From Schoenoplectus triqueter (lineage: Eukaryota > Streptophyta > Magnoliopsida > Poales > Cyperaceae), in assembly GCA_964058805.1 (NCBI GenBank), contig CAXKVV010000144.1, positions 1 to 64,000 on the forward strand: 64,000 nucleotides of DNA, written 5' to 3'. Shown here in pieces: positions 9,021 to 19,400 of the stretch; the stretch's first letter is position 1; every line of letters begins with the position of its first letter. The notes below the pieces were generated by a model. The model saw nothing but the letters and a program-made list of their open reading frames with translations. It ran no database searches and was not told where the DNA came from. The position numbers were made by a program, and so were the translations under genes.

Positions 9021-9200
9021 GAATCGTTATACGATTCACTAAAGCGTTGTAATGATTTTTTAAATCGTTATACGGTTTAACATATCGTTGTAACGCTCTA
9101 CAAGATGTTGGAAACTTTTTGACCTCTGTTGACCATCTCTGACAAGTCTGCCATTTTCAGGAAACGTTATAACGATATCTTGAATCGTTATAATGGTTGA
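9021..9200. repeat. CGTTATAACG-like palindromes at 20-21 bp spacing
   Basis: Dyad words centred on CGTT(A/G)TAACG recur with the CGTT starting at 9,025, 9,045, 9,066, 9,086, 9,165 and 9,186. Within the two groups the spacings are 20, 21, 20 and 21 bp, close to two helical turns. The first is GAATCG-ttata-CGATTC (9,021-9,037) and the fifth contains CGTTATAACG exactly; the others are imperfect. Such phasing would put protein sites on one face of the DNA, but no binding protein is known to me for this word. Confidence 0.6.
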
Positions 9201-9360
9201 TAAGGTAGTAACACATTTTTGTCAATTGCTGATGAGTCATCGCAATATGGTAGCTTTTGAACTATTTTGTCTAGAAGCTCGATCATTGATAAACCTGTCT
9301 CAATATTAAACCAGCTAAGAGCCCAGAGTTTAATGTTATGCACAAGTTAACTCTGAATCT

Positions 9361-9388
9361 ATGAGTCGGCATGGTGCTCAATACTCAT
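9361..9388 (+). other. Stem-loop ATGAGT/ACTCAT in arm module copy 1
   Basis: The stem is 9,361-9,366 with 9,383-9,388 and the loop is 16 nt. The paralogous position in the next module copy (9,810-9,837) has ATGGAT/ATCCAT with the same loop length. The two stems therefore differ at two base pairs, both compensated. Confidence 0.6.
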
Positions 9389-9628
9389 GATTTAGTGGTG
9401 ATCAAATATATTTCACACAAAGGGTGTGAAGTAACACGTTGATTTTGCACAAGTAATGCAATATCCAGAACAGCCAGTCAAGACAAGAAGATCTCGACGC
9501 CCGTCGAAGAGTGACCAAGATTATGACACTAGCACAAGTAAAAGAACATCACGATGTCCAAGGAGGTGATATCATGATGACTTCGTGTCATGAACAAGTA
9601 ATTCATGACCAGTCAAGCTAGTAAGATC

Positions 9629-10535
9629 AAACTAATCCGTCGATAAGTTTGTCTTCTAGTCCAGAGGATCGAATCATTCTGTAGTAGATTCATCCTCAAA
9701 CAATGGAATGAACCGTTCTGTAGTAGGTTCTTTCATTAACACATGCCTCAATGTCAAGCTGGCTCAGCGCTTCAGGTTTGATTTTGTGTGCAGTTGTGTT
9801 CCTAGATTTATGGATCCACTTAGTGCCAGGAATCCATGATCTAGAAGATCAGCGAGATGAAACAAGTGAGCTAAATCCACCCATCTCCTGATTCACCAAC
9901 CTCAAGATCAACCGGCTAAGTGCTTTGAGTTGTATTTTGTGTGATTGGTCATTGACTAGTAAAGATTGAACCGATCTGTAGTAGGTTCATCTTCTAGATC
10001 AATTAAGGTAGAGTCGATCTGTTAGTAGACTCGCCTTCCATCCCTCCGTAGAGATTGATCTGATCTGTTAGTAAGGTCATCTCTCGAAGCGGTAAAGATT
10101 GAACTGATCTGTAGTAAGTTTATCTTCCTCTATCACAGAATGAACTGATCTGTTAGTAAGTTCATCTGTACCTATCATCAATCAACGAACTGATCTGTAG
10201 TAAGTTCATCTATCCCCACTCCACGTAAGTTGAATCGATCTGTTAGTAGATTCAATTTACACTGCATCTGCATTCGTGAACTGATCCGTAGTAAGTTCAC
10301 TTGTATCCCTTTTTTTTACCTACTTTCATGAACTGATCTTTAGTAAGTTCATCTGTATCCTTGCTTCTAAAATCCCGAACTGATCTGTTAGTAAGTTCGT
10401 CTGTCAGCACTCTACGTAGGTTGAATCGATCTGTTTGTAGATTCAATTTGCACTGCACCCTAAAGATAGAATTGATCTGTTAGTAAATTCATCTTCTGTC
10501 ATTCCTGCCTCACTCGACTGATCTGATCGTAAGTC
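9629..10535 (+). repeat. Array of 16 stem-loops with conserved loop and covarying stems
   Basis: Each copy has a 4-7 bp stem around an 11-12 nt loop that is usually GATCTGTTAGTA or GATCTGTAGTA. Copies lie at 9,629-9,650, 9,670-9,690, 9,709-9,729, 9,968-9,988, 10,011-10,032, 10,057-10,078, 10,101-10,121, 10,142-10,163, 10,187-10,207, 10,232-10,253, 10,276-10,300, 10,328-10,352, 10,376-10,399, 10,421-10,446, 10,469-10,490 and 10,516-10,535. Stems include GAACT/AGTTC, GAATC/GATTC, GAACC/GGTTC, GAGTC/GACTC, GAATT/AATTC and AAACT/AGTTT. Outer pairs vary too: GTGAACT/AGTTCAC, ATGAACT/AGTTCAT, CGAACT/AGTTCG, TTGAATC/GATTCAA. Two copies use a G-T pair (10,057 and 10,101). From 9,968 on the period is about 45 bp. 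The sequence between hairpins is poorly conserved. No coding frame explains it. Function is unknown. Confidence 0.85.
9810..9837 (+). other. Stem-loop ATGGAT/ATCCAT in arm module copy 2
   Basis: The stem is 9,810-9,815 with 9,832-9,837 and the loop is 16 nt. It is homologous to the 9,361-9,388 stem-loop by flanking similarity (CCTCAAT...AGCTGGCT upstream, CATGAT downstream). Confidence 0.6.
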
Positions 10536-10687
10536 CAGAATGCTTCAGTGATCCTAATCACTGAAGCGCGTGACCACTTGACCATCATTTAGCTATACTA
10601 TTTGCTTCTCATTTTTATAGATCTAGATGTGCCTCGAGGTTAACAGCCCAGGGTAATTAACGGCGGGGGCTTGCGCCCATCGGAATC
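10536..10687. other. Junction between the outer arm and the 58-bp satellite
   Basis: About 150 bp of unique sequence separates the last stem-loop from the first clear satellite unit. The final piece (GGGCTTGCGCCCATCGGAATCT, 10,666-10,687, described here in full only as a position range for its right part) vaguely resembles a decayed half monomer. No target-site duplication could be recognised. Confidence 0.4.
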
Positions 10688-10879
10688 TATTTTGCGCGCC
10701 CGGACTCATTTTCGGTGGTACCGAGGGCGTCGGGTCCCGTTTTCATGTTTTGCACGCCCGGACTCCTTTTCGACGGTACCGAGGGCCTCGGGTCCCGTTT
10801 TCAAGTTTTGCGCGCCCGGACTCATTTTCGACGGTACCGAGGGTGTCGTGTCTCGTTTTGCCTGCCCGGGCTCGTTTTC

Positions 10880-11540
10880 GGCGGTACCGAGGGCGTCGTG
10901 TCTCGTTTTCTTGATTTGCGCGACCAGACTCGTTTTCGGTGGTATCGAGGGCGTCGGGTCCTATTTTTCATGTCTTGCGAACCCGGACTCGTTTTCGACG
11001 GTACCGAGGGCCTCGGATCCCGTTTTTATGTTTTGCGCGCCCGGACTCGTTTTCGACGGTACCGAGGGCGTCGTGTCTCGTTTTCTTGTTTTGCCCGTCC
11101 GGACTCGTTTTCGGCGATACCGAGCGCGTCGGGTCCCGTTTTTATGTTTTGCGCGCCCAGACTCTTTTTCGGCGGTACCAAGGGCGTCGGGTCCCGTTTC
11201 CATGTTTTGCGCGCCCGGACTCGTTTTCAACGGTACCGAGGGCCTTGGGTCCAGCTTTCACGTTTTGCACGCCCGGACTCGTTTTCGACCGTACCGAGGG
11301 CGTCGTGTCTCGTTTTCTTGATTTGCGCGACCAGACTCGTTTTCGGTGGTATCGAGGGCGTCGGGTCCTGTTTTTCATGTCTTGCGAACCCGGACTCGTT
11401 TTCGACGGTACCGAGGGCCTCGGATCCCGTTTTTAAGTTTTGCGCGCCCGGACTCGTTTTCGACGGTACCGAGGGCGTCGTGTCTCGTTTTCTTGTTTTG
11501 CCCGTCCGGACTCGTTTTCGGCGATACCGAGCGCGTCGGG
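10880..11540 (+). repeat. 407-bp tandem duplication in the array (seven-unit block)
   Basis: The marker run TTGATTTGCGCGACCAG and the following diagnostic variants (GTCTTGCGAACCCGG, TTGCCCGTCCGG, ATACCGAGCGCGTC) occur from 10,911 and again from 11,318, exactly 407 bp apart. This is about seven monomers. Confidence 0.8.
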
Positions 11541-13487
11541 TCCCGTTTTCATGTTTTGCGCTCCCGAACTCGTTTTCGACGTTACCGAGGGCGTCGTGTC
11601 TCGTTTTCTTGTTTGGCGCGCCTGGACTCGTTTTCGGCGGTACCGAGGGCATCGGGTCTCGTTTTCATGTTTTGTACCCCCGGACAAGTTTTCGGCGGTC
11701 TCGAGGGCGTCGGGGCTCGTTTTAATGTTTCGCGCGCCCGGACTCGTTTTCGGCGGTCTCGAGGGCGTCGGGTCCCGTTTTTGGCGGTACCGAGGGCGTC
11801 AGGTATCGTTTTCATGTTTTGCGCGCCCGAACTCATTTTCGGCGGAACCGAGGGCGTCATGTCCCGTTTTCAAGTTTTCCGCATGCGGACTAGTTTTCGG
11901 ATGTACCGAGGGCGTCGGGTCCCGTTTTCATGTTTTGCGCGCTCGGACTCGTTTTCGGCAGTACCAAGGGCGTCGGGTCCCGTTTCCATGTTTTGCGCGC
12001 TCGGACTCGTTTTCGACGGTACCGAGGGCTTCGGGTCTAGTTTTCAAGTTTTGCGCGCCCGGACACGTTTTCGGCGGTACCGAGGGCATCGGGTCCCGTT
12101 TTTATGTATTGCGCGCCCGGACTCGTTATCGGCGGTACCGAGGGCGTCGGGTCTCGTTATCATGTTTTGGGCGCCCGGACTCGTTTTTGGCGGAAAAAAG
12201 GTCGTCGGGTCCCGTTTTCATGTTTTGCGCGCCCGACCTCGTTTTCGGCGGTACCGAGGGCGTCGGGTCCCGTTTCCATGTTTTGCGCGCCCGGACTCGT
12301 TTTCAACGGTACCGAGGGCCTCGGGTCCAATTTTCACGGTGTGCACGCCCGGACTCGTTTTCGGCGATACCGAGGGTGTCGGGTCCCGTTTTCATGTTTT
12401 GCGCGCCCGGACTCGCTTTCGACGGTACCGAGGGCGTCGGTTCCCGTTTTCAAGTTCTGCCCGCCCGGACTCGCTTTCGACGGTACCGAGGGCGTCGGTT
12501 CCCGTTTTCAAGTTCTGCCCGCCCGGACTCATTTTCGGCGGTACCGAGGGCGTCGTGCCTCGTTTTCTTGTTTTGCCCGCCCGGACTCGTTTTCGGCGGT
12601 ACCGAGGGCGTCGGGTCCCCGTTTTCATGTTTTGCGCGCCCGAACTCATTTTCGACGGTACCGAGGGCGTCGTGTCTCCTTTTCTTATTTTGCCCGCCCG
12701 GACTCGTTTTCGGCGGTACCGAGGGCGCGGGGTCCCGTTTTCATGTTTTGCGCGCCCGAACTCATTTTCGACGGTACCGAGGGCGTCGTGTCTCCTTTTC
12801 TTGTTTTGCCCGCCCGGACTCGTTTTCGGCGGTACCGAGGGCGCGGGGTCCCGTTTTCATGTTTTGCGCGCCCGGACTCATTTTCGACGGTACCGAGGGC
12901 GTCGTGTCTCAAGTTCTTGTTTGGCGCGCCCGGACTCATTTTCGGAGGTACCGAGGTCGTCGGGACCCGTTTTCATGTTTGGCGCGTCCGGACTCGTTTT
13001 CGACGGTACCGAGGTCGTCGGGTCCCGTATTCATGTTTTGCACGCCCGGACTCGTTTTCGGCGGTACCGAGGGCGTCGGGTCCCGTTTTCATGTTTTGGG
13101 CGCTCGGACTCATTTTTGGCGGTCTCGAGGGCGTCGGGTCCCATTTTCGGCGGTATCAAGGGCGTGCCCGGCCTCATTTTCGACGGTACCGAGGGAGTCG
13201 GGTCCCGTTTTTATGTTTTGCGCGCGTGGACTAGTTTTCGGAGGTACCGAGGGCGTCGGGTCCCGTTTTCATCTTTTGCGCGCCCATACTCATTTTCGGC
13301 GGTACCGAGGGCGTCGGGTCCCGTTTCCATGTTTTGCGCGCCCGGACTCGTTTTCAACGGTACCGAGGGCCTCGGATCCAATTTTCACATTTTGCACGCC
13401 CGGACTCCTTTATAGCGGTACCGAGGGCGTCGTTTCTAGTTTTCCTGTTTCGCGCGACCGGACTCGTTATCGGCGGAACCGAGGGCG

Positions 13488-16400
13488 TTGGGTCCCGTTT
13501 TCATGTTTTGCACGCCCGGACTCCTTTTCGACGGTACCGAGGGCCTCGGTTCCCGTTTTCAAGTTTTGCGCCCGGACTCGTTTTCGACGGTACCAAGGGC
13601 GTCATGTCTTGTTTTCTTGTTTGGCGCGCCCGGACTCGTTTTCGGAGGTACCGAGGTCGTCGGCTCCCGTTTTCTTGTTATGCGCCCCCGGAATTATTTT
13701 CGACGGTACCAAGGGGGTCGTGTCTCGTTTTCTTGTTTGGCGCGCCCGGACTCGTTTTCGGAGGTACCGAGGTCGTCGGGTCCCGTTTTGATGTTTTGCA
13801 CGCCCGAACTCATTTTCGGCGGTACCGAGGGCGTCGGGTCCCATTTTCATCTTTTGCACGCCCGGACACGTTTTCGGCCGTACCGAGGGCGTCGAGACTT
13901 GTTTTCATGTTTTGCGCTCCCTGGCTCGTTTTTGGCGGTAACGAGGGCGTCGGGTCCCGTTTTCTTGTTTTGCGCACCCGGACTCGTTTTCGACGGTACC
14001 GAGGGCGTTGGGTACCGTTTTCATGTTTTGCGCGCCCGGACTCGTTTTCGGCGGTACCGAGGGCGTCGGGTCCCGTTTTCAAGTTTTACGCGCCCGGACT
14101 CATTTCGGCGCTACCGAGGGCGTCGGGTCCCGTTTTCATGTTTTGCGCGCCGAACTCGTTTTCGGCGGTACCGAGGCCGTCGGGTCCCGTTTTCTTGTTT
14201 TGCGCGCCCGGACTCGTTGTCGGCGGTACCGACGGCGTCGGGTCTTGTTTTCATGTTTTTGGCTCGCTGACTCGTTTTTGGCGGTAACGAGGGCGTCCTG
14301 TCTCGTTTTCTTGTTTTGCGCGCTCGGACTCGTTTTCGGCTTATCGAGGTCGTCGGGTCCCGTTTTCATGTTTTGCGCGCTCAGACTTGTTTTCGGCGGT
14401 CTCGAGGGCGTCGGGTCCCATTTTCATGTTTTGCGCGCCGGGACTCATTTTCGGCGGTACCGAGGGCGTCATGTCCCGTTTTCATGTTTTGGGCGCCCAG
14501 ACTCGTTTTCGGGGGTCTCGAGGGCGTCGGGTCCCGTTTTCGGCAGTATCGAGGTCGTCGGGTATCGTTTTCATGTTTTGCGCGCCCGAACTCATTTTCG
14601 GCGGTACCGAGGGCGTCGGGTCCCGTTTTCATGTTTTGCGATCCTTGACTCGTTTCTAGCGGTAACGAGGGCGTCAGGTCCCGTTTTCATGTTTTGCGCA
14701 CCCAGACTCGTTTTCGGCAGTACCGAGGGCGTCGGGTCCGGTTTTCACGTTTTGCGCGCCCGGACACGTTTTCGGCGGTATCGAGGGCGTCGGGTCCCGT
14801 TTTCAAGTTTTGGGTGCACGAACTCGTTTTCGGGGGTCTCGAGGGCGTCGGGTCCCGTTTTCGGCGGTATCGAGGGCGTCGGATATCGTTTTCATGTTTT
14901 GCGCGCCCGAACTCATTTGCGGCGGTACTGAGGGCGTCGGGTCTCGTTTTAATGTTTTGCGCACGTGGACTAGTTTTCGGAGATACCGAGGGCGACGGGT
15001 CCCGTTTTCATCTTTTGCACGCCCGGACTCGTTTTCGGCCGTACCGAGGGCGTCGGGTCTTGTTTTCATATTTTGCGCTCCCTGACTCATTTTTGGCGGT
15101 AACGAGGGCGTCGGGTCCCGTTTTCTTGTTTTACGCACCCGGACTCGTTTTCGACGGTACCGAGGGCGTCGGGTCCCGTTTTCACGTTTTGCGCGCCCGG
15201 ACTCGTTTTCGGTGGTACCGAGGGCGTCGGGTCCCGTTTTCATGTTTTGCGCGCCCGGACTCATTACGGCGCTACCGAGGGCGTCGGGTCCCGTTTTCAT
15301 GATTTGCGTGCCCGGACTCGTTTTCGGCGGTACCGTCGGCGTCGTGGCTTGTTTTCATGTTTTGGGCTCGCTGACTCGTTTTCGGCGTATCGAGGTCGTC
15401 GGGTCCCGTTTTCATGTTTTGCGCGCTCGGACTCGTTTTCGGCAGTCTCGAGGGCGTCGGGTCCCATTTTCATGTTTTGCGCACCGAGACTCATTTTCGG
15501 CGGTACCGAAGGCGTCAGGTCCCGTTTTCATGTTTTGGGCGCACGGACTCGTTTTCGGGGGTCTCGAGGGCGTCGGGTCCCGTTTTCGGCAGTATCGAGG
15601 GCGTCGGGTATCGTTTTCATGTTTTGCGCGCCCGAACTCATTTTCAGCGGTACCGAGGGCGTCGGGTCCCGTTTTCATGTTTTGCGCACGGGGACTAGTT
15701 TTCGGAGGTACCGAGGGCGTCGGGTCCCGTTTTAATCTTTTGCGCGCCCGGACTCGTTTTCGGCCGTACCGAGGGCGTCGGGTCTTGTTTTCATGTTTTG
15801 CGCTCCCTGACTTGTTTTTGGCAGTAACGAGGGCGTCGGGTCCCGTTTTCTTGTTTTGCGCAACCGGACTCATTTTCGACGGTACCGAGGGCGTCGAGTC
15901 CCGTTTTCATGTTGTGCGCGCGTGGACTAGTTTGCAGAAGTATCGAGGTCGTCGGGTCCCGTCTTCATGCTTTGCGCGCCCAGACTCATTTTCGGCGGTA
16001 CCGAGGGCGTGTCGGGTCCGATTTTCACGTTTTGCGCGCATGGACTCATTTTCGGCGGTACCAAGGGCGTCGCGTCCCGTTTTCATGTTTTGCGCGCCCG
16101 AACTCAATTTCGGCGGTATCGAGTGCGTCGGGTATCGTTTTCATGTTTTGCGCGCTCGAACTAATTTTCGGCGGTACCGAGGGCGTCGGGTCCCGTTTTC
16201 ATGTTTTGCGCGCGGGGACTAGTTTTCGGAAGTACCGAGGTCGTCGGGTCCCGTTTTCATCTTTTGCGCGCCCAGATTCGTTTTCGGCGGTACCAAGGGC
16301 GTCGGGTCCCGTTTTCATGTTTTGCAATCCTTGACTCGTTTTTAGCGGTAACGAGGGCGTCAGGTCCCATTTTCATGTTTTGCGCACCCTGACTCGTTTT

Positions 16401-19400
16401 CGGCAGTACCGAGGGCGTCGGGTCCGGTTTTCACGTTTTGCGTGCCCGGACTCGTTTTCGGCGGTATCGAGGGCGTCGGGTCTCGTTTTCATGTTTTGGG
16501 CGCCCGGACTCGTTTTCGGCGGTCTCGAGGGCGTCGGGTCCCGTTTTCGGCGGTATCGAGGGCGTCGGGTATCGTTTTCATGTTTTGCACGCCCAAACTC
16601 ATTTTCGGCGGTACCGAGGGCGTCGGGTCCCGTTTTCATGTTTTGCACGCGTGGACTAGTTTTCGGAGGTTCCGAGGGCGTTGGGTCCCGTTTTCATCTT
16701 TTGCACGCCCGGACTCGTTTTCGGCGGTACCGACGACGTCGGGTCTTGTTTTCATGTTTTGGGCTCGCTGACACGTTTTTGGCGGTAATGAGGGCGTCGT
16801 GTCTCGTTTTCTTGTTTTGCGCGCTCGAACTCGTTTTCGGCGTAACGAGGGCGTCGGGTCCCATTTTCATGTTTTGCGCGCCGGGACTCATTTTCTGCGG
16901 TACCGAGGGCGTCCGGTCCCGTTTTCAAGTTTTGGGCGCCCGGACTCGTTTTCGGGGGTCTCGAGGGCGTCGGGTCCCGTTTTCGGCGGTATCGAGGGCG
17001 TCGGGTATCGTTTTCATGTTTTGCGCGTCCGAACTCATTTTCGGCGGTACCGAGGGCGTCCGGTCCCGTTTTCATGTTTTGCATGCCCGGACTCGTTTTC
17101 AACGGTATAGAGGGCGTCGTGTCTCGTTTTCTTGTTTTACGCTTCCGAACTCGTTTTCGGCGGTACCGAGGGCGTTGGGTCCCGTTTTCATGTTTTGCGC
17201 GCCCGGACTCGCTTTCGACAGTATCGAGGGCCTCGGTTCCCGTTTTCAAGTTCTACGCGCCCTGACTCATTTTCGACGGTACCGAGGGCGTCGTGTCTCG
17301 TTTTCTTGTTTTGCCCGCCCGGACTCGTTTTCGACGGTACCGAGGGCCTCGGTTCCCGTTTTCAAGTTTTGCGCCCGGACTCGTTTTCGACGGTACCAAG
17401 GGCGTCATGTCTTGTTTTCTTGTTTGGCGCGCCCGGACTCATTTTCAGAGGTACCGAGGTCGTCGGCTCCCGTTTTCTTGTTATGCGCGCCCGGAATCAT
17501 TTTCGACGGTACCGAGGGCGTCGTGTCTCGTTTTCTTGTTTGGCGCGCCCGGACTCGTTTTCGGAGGTACCGAGGTCGTCGGGTCCCGTTTTGATGTTTT
17601 GCACGCCCGAACTCATTTTCGGCGGTATCGAGGGCATCGGGTCCCATTTTCATCTTTTGCACGCCCGGACTAGTTTTCGGCCGTACCGAGGGCGTCGAGA
17701 CTTGTTTTCATGTTCTGCGCTCCCTGACTCGTTTTTGGCGGTAACGAGGGCGTCGGGTCCCGTTTTCTTGTTTTGCGCACCCGGACTCGTTTTCGACGGT
17801 ACCGAGGGCCTCGGGTCCCGTTTTCATGTTTTGCGCGCCCGGACTCGTTTTCGGCGGTACCGAGGGCATCGGGTCCCGTTTTCAAGTTTTGCGCGCCCGG
17901 ACTCATTTCGGCGCTACCGAGGGCGTCGGGTCCCGTTTTCATGTCTTGCTCGCCGGACTCGTTTTCGGCGGTACCGAGGCCGTCGGGTCCCGTTTTCTTG
18001 TTTTGCGCGCCCGGACTCGTTTTCGGCGGTACCGACGGCGTCGGGTCTTGTTTTCATGTTTTTGGGCTCGCTGACTCGTTTTTGGCGGTAACGAGGGCGT
18101 CCTGTCTCGTTTTCTTGTTTTGCGCGCTCGAACTCGTTTTCGGCGTATTGAGGTCGTCTGGTCCCGTTTTCATGTTTTGCGCGCCCGGACTCATTTTCGG
18201 CGGTACCGAGGGCGTCGGGTCCCGTTTTCAAGTTTTGCGCGCCCGGACTCATTTCGGCGCTACCGAGGGCGTCGGGTCCCGTTTTCATGTTTTGCGCGCC
18301 GAACTCGTTTTCGGCGGTACCGAGGCCGTCGGGTCCCGTTTTCTTGTTTTGCGCGCCCGGACTCGTTTTCGGCGGTACCGACGGCGTCGGGTCTTGTTTT
18401 CATGTTTTGGGCTCGCTGACTCGTTTTTGGCGGTAACGAGGGCGTCCTGTCTCCTTTTCTTGTTTTGCGCGCTCGGACTCGTTTTCGGCTTATCGAGGTC
18501 GTCGGGTCCCGTTTTCATGTTTTGCGCGCTCGGACTTGTTTTCGGCGGTCTCGAGGGCGTCGGGTCCCATTTTCATGTTTTGCGCGCCGGGACTCATTTT
18601 CGGCGGTACCGAGGGCGTCATGTCCCGTTTTCATGTTTTGGGCGCCCGGACTCGTTTTCGTGGGTCTCGAGGGCGTCGGGTCCCGTTTTCGGCGGTATCG
18701 AGGTCGTCGGGTAGCGTTTTCATGTTTTGCGCGCCCGAACTCATTTTCGGCGGTACCGAGGGCGTCGGGTCCCGTTTTCATGTTTTGCGATCCGTGACTC
18801 GTTTTTAGCGGTAACGAGGGCGTCAGGTCCCGTTTTCATGTTTTGCGCACCCAGACTCGTTTTCGGCAGTACCGAGGGCGTCGGGTCCGGTTTTCACGTT
18901 TTGCGCGCCCGGACACGTTTTCGGCGGTATCGAGGGCGTCGGGTCCCGTTTTCAAGTTTTGGGTGCACGGACTCGTTTTCGGGGGTCTCGAGGGCGTCGG
19001 GTCCCGTTTTCGGCGGTATCGAGGGCATCGGATATCGTTTTCATGTTTTGCGCGCCCGAACTCATTTGCGACGGTACTGAGGGCGTCGGGTCCCGTTTTC
19101 ATGTTTTGCGCACGTGGACTAGTTTTCGGAGGTACCGAGGGCGTCGGGTCCCGTTTTCATCTTTTGCACGCCCGGACTCGTTTTCGGCCATACCGAGGGC
19201 GTCGGGTCTTGTTTTCATGTTTTGCGCTCCCTGACTCATTTTTGGCGGTAACGAGGGCGTCGGGTCCCGTTTTCTTGTTTCACGCACCCGGACTCGTTTT
19301 CGACGGTACCGAGGGCGTCGGGTCCCGTTTTCACTTTTTGCGCGCCCAGACTCGTTTTCGGTGGTACCGAGGGCGTCGGGTCCCGTTTTCATGTTTTGCG

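Larger units (their letters stand above)
8450..9640 (+). repeat. Right arm of the large modular inverted repeat
   Basis: This is the plus-strand counterpart of 1-1,535. From the inside out it holds one AT-rich unit (8,480-8,600), the AATCACCTTTGT...AAATCAATAATAAA block (about 8,610-8,665), the GGTGTAGAGCAACA...ACACAAGTAATG module (8,709-8,760) and the GAACATTATGATGTC word (near 8,861). A second, longer copy of the module starts at about 9,418. The two copies are direct repeats about 710 bp apart. Associated tails resemble each other (9,298-9,400 and 9,745-9,845, with a partial third at 9,895-9,945). No open reading frame of note lies inside. Confidence 0.75.
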
